The notes below the pieces were generated by a model. The model had not been told where the DNA came from, made no database searches, and was given only the letters and a program-made list of their open reading frames with translations. From Caballeronia peredens (GTDB lineage: Bacteria > Pseudomonadota > Gammaproteobacteria > Burkholderiales > Burkholderiaceae): a DNA stretch of 64,000 nucleotides. The stretch covers positions 1 through 64,000 of the forward strand of contig FCOH02000030.1 in the NCBI GenBank assembly GCA_001544595.2. The letters run 5' to 3'. A program made the translations under genes and the position numbers. Positions 63,836-64,000 of the stretch are shown one piece after another (position 1 is the stretch's first letter; the number at the start of each line of letters is the position of its first letter).

Positions 63836-64000
63836 ATGAGCAGCACTCGTTCCGATCTTCCCGCTTATCCGAATACTCAGCTCTATATCGACGGCGCCTG
63901 GCGCGACGGCTCGCGCGACACCGCCGTGATCAATCCGGCCAGCGAAGCCGAAATCGGCCGCCTCGCGCTCGCCGGAGAAGCCGAGCTTTCCCTCGCGGCG
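63836..64000 (+). CDS. Aldehyde dehydrogenase (N-terminal part, cut by window end)
   Basis: The first 55 residues match NAD-dependent aldehyde dehydrogenases of the succinate-semialdehyde type: TQLYIDGAWRDGSRDTAVINPASE, the oligomerisation strand and the start of the NAD domain. The catalytic Cys and Glu lie beyond the window. AAGGAG is six bases before the ATG at 63836. It is divergent from a MarR regulator. The exact aldehyde is not determined. Confidence 0.82.
   Translation, partial: MSSTRSDLPAYPNTQLYIDGAWRDGSRDTAVINPASEAEIGRLALAGEAELSLAA

Overview
The window is a contiguous piece of a GC-rich beta-proteobacterial chromosome or chromid. The Burkholderiaceae are the best fit, probably Caballeronia or Paraburkholderia. 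This rests on the porin type, the choline-O-sulfate and carnitine genes, the many LysR/MarR/LacI-regulated catabolic operons and the style of the intergenic repeats; no rRNA or other phylogenetic marker is present. I found no rRNA, tRNA, CRISPR array, prophage or transposase gene. Most of the window is accessory metabolism.

Layout. (1) 1-595: two inverted copies of a roughly 270-base hairpin-rich repeat, with a third copy at 13668-13960. (2) 636-16416: purU, then a quaternary-amine region. It holds a LysR regulator divergent from choline sulfatase (betC), a choline-binding protein (choX), a porin, a GlxA/CdhR-type AraC regulator, a second ChoX/CaiX-like binding protein, and the carnitine-degradation trio cdhC-cdhA-cdhB. 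A minus-strand block with a 1022-residue adenylation-carrier-thioesterase protein and a polysaccharide-type flippase sits in the middle. (3) 16359-24872: copA with a textbook CueR-type promoter, a DUF1254 lipoprotein, a very large DUF748/AsmA-like protein and a DUF29 protein. (4) 24909-34806: a DHA2 drug exporter, a MazEF-type toxin-antitoxin pair with its own operator, a methionine-type aminotransferase plus amino-acid binding protein with a divergent LysR regulator, an orphan LivK-like protein, a MarR-SDR-thiolase operon and a YciI protein.

(5) 34943-41742: a LacI-regulated sugar or polyol operon (ABC transporter, TIM-barrel isomerase, Gfo/Idh/MocA dehydrogenase). (6) 41833-43659: a second MarR/SDR operon whose operator has the same shape as the first. 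(7) 43876-48035: gnd, a small GIY-YIG-like protein, panE and a split chromate transporter. (8) 48036-49334: an AT-rich island followed by two adjacent unrecognised genes that together carry three copies of one small domain. (9) 49430-55223: a thioredoxin-like protein and a complete four-carbon sugar-acid operon (FCD regulator, ltnD, otnK, otnC, otnI, denD). (10) 55504-58865: a DedA-rhodanese fusion coupled to a cyclic-nucleotide-domain/thioredoxin-reductase-like protein that lacks the CxxC, then a short gene for a secreted four-cysteine peptide. (11) 58979-64000: a heavy-metal-type two-component system divergent from a cytochrome b / molybdopterin oxidoreductase / DUF5666 operon, a MarR regulator, and the 5' end of an aldehyde dehydrogenase.

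How the parts work together. Choline-O-sulfate and carnitine use both lead to quaternary amines and glycine betaine. BetC frees choline, the two binding proteins feed a betaine/choline/carnitine ABC importer encoded elsewhere, and CdhABC turns carnitine into glycine betaine. The tetronate operon converts threonate and erythronate to dihydroxyacetone phosphate. The most unusual items are the three-module protein pair behind the AT-rich island, the acetoacetyl-CoA-synthetase-type A-T-TE protein, the CxxC-less flavoprotein linked to a DedA-rhodanese fusion, the untracked Cys-rich peptide gene, and the matched pair of MarR/SDR modules.
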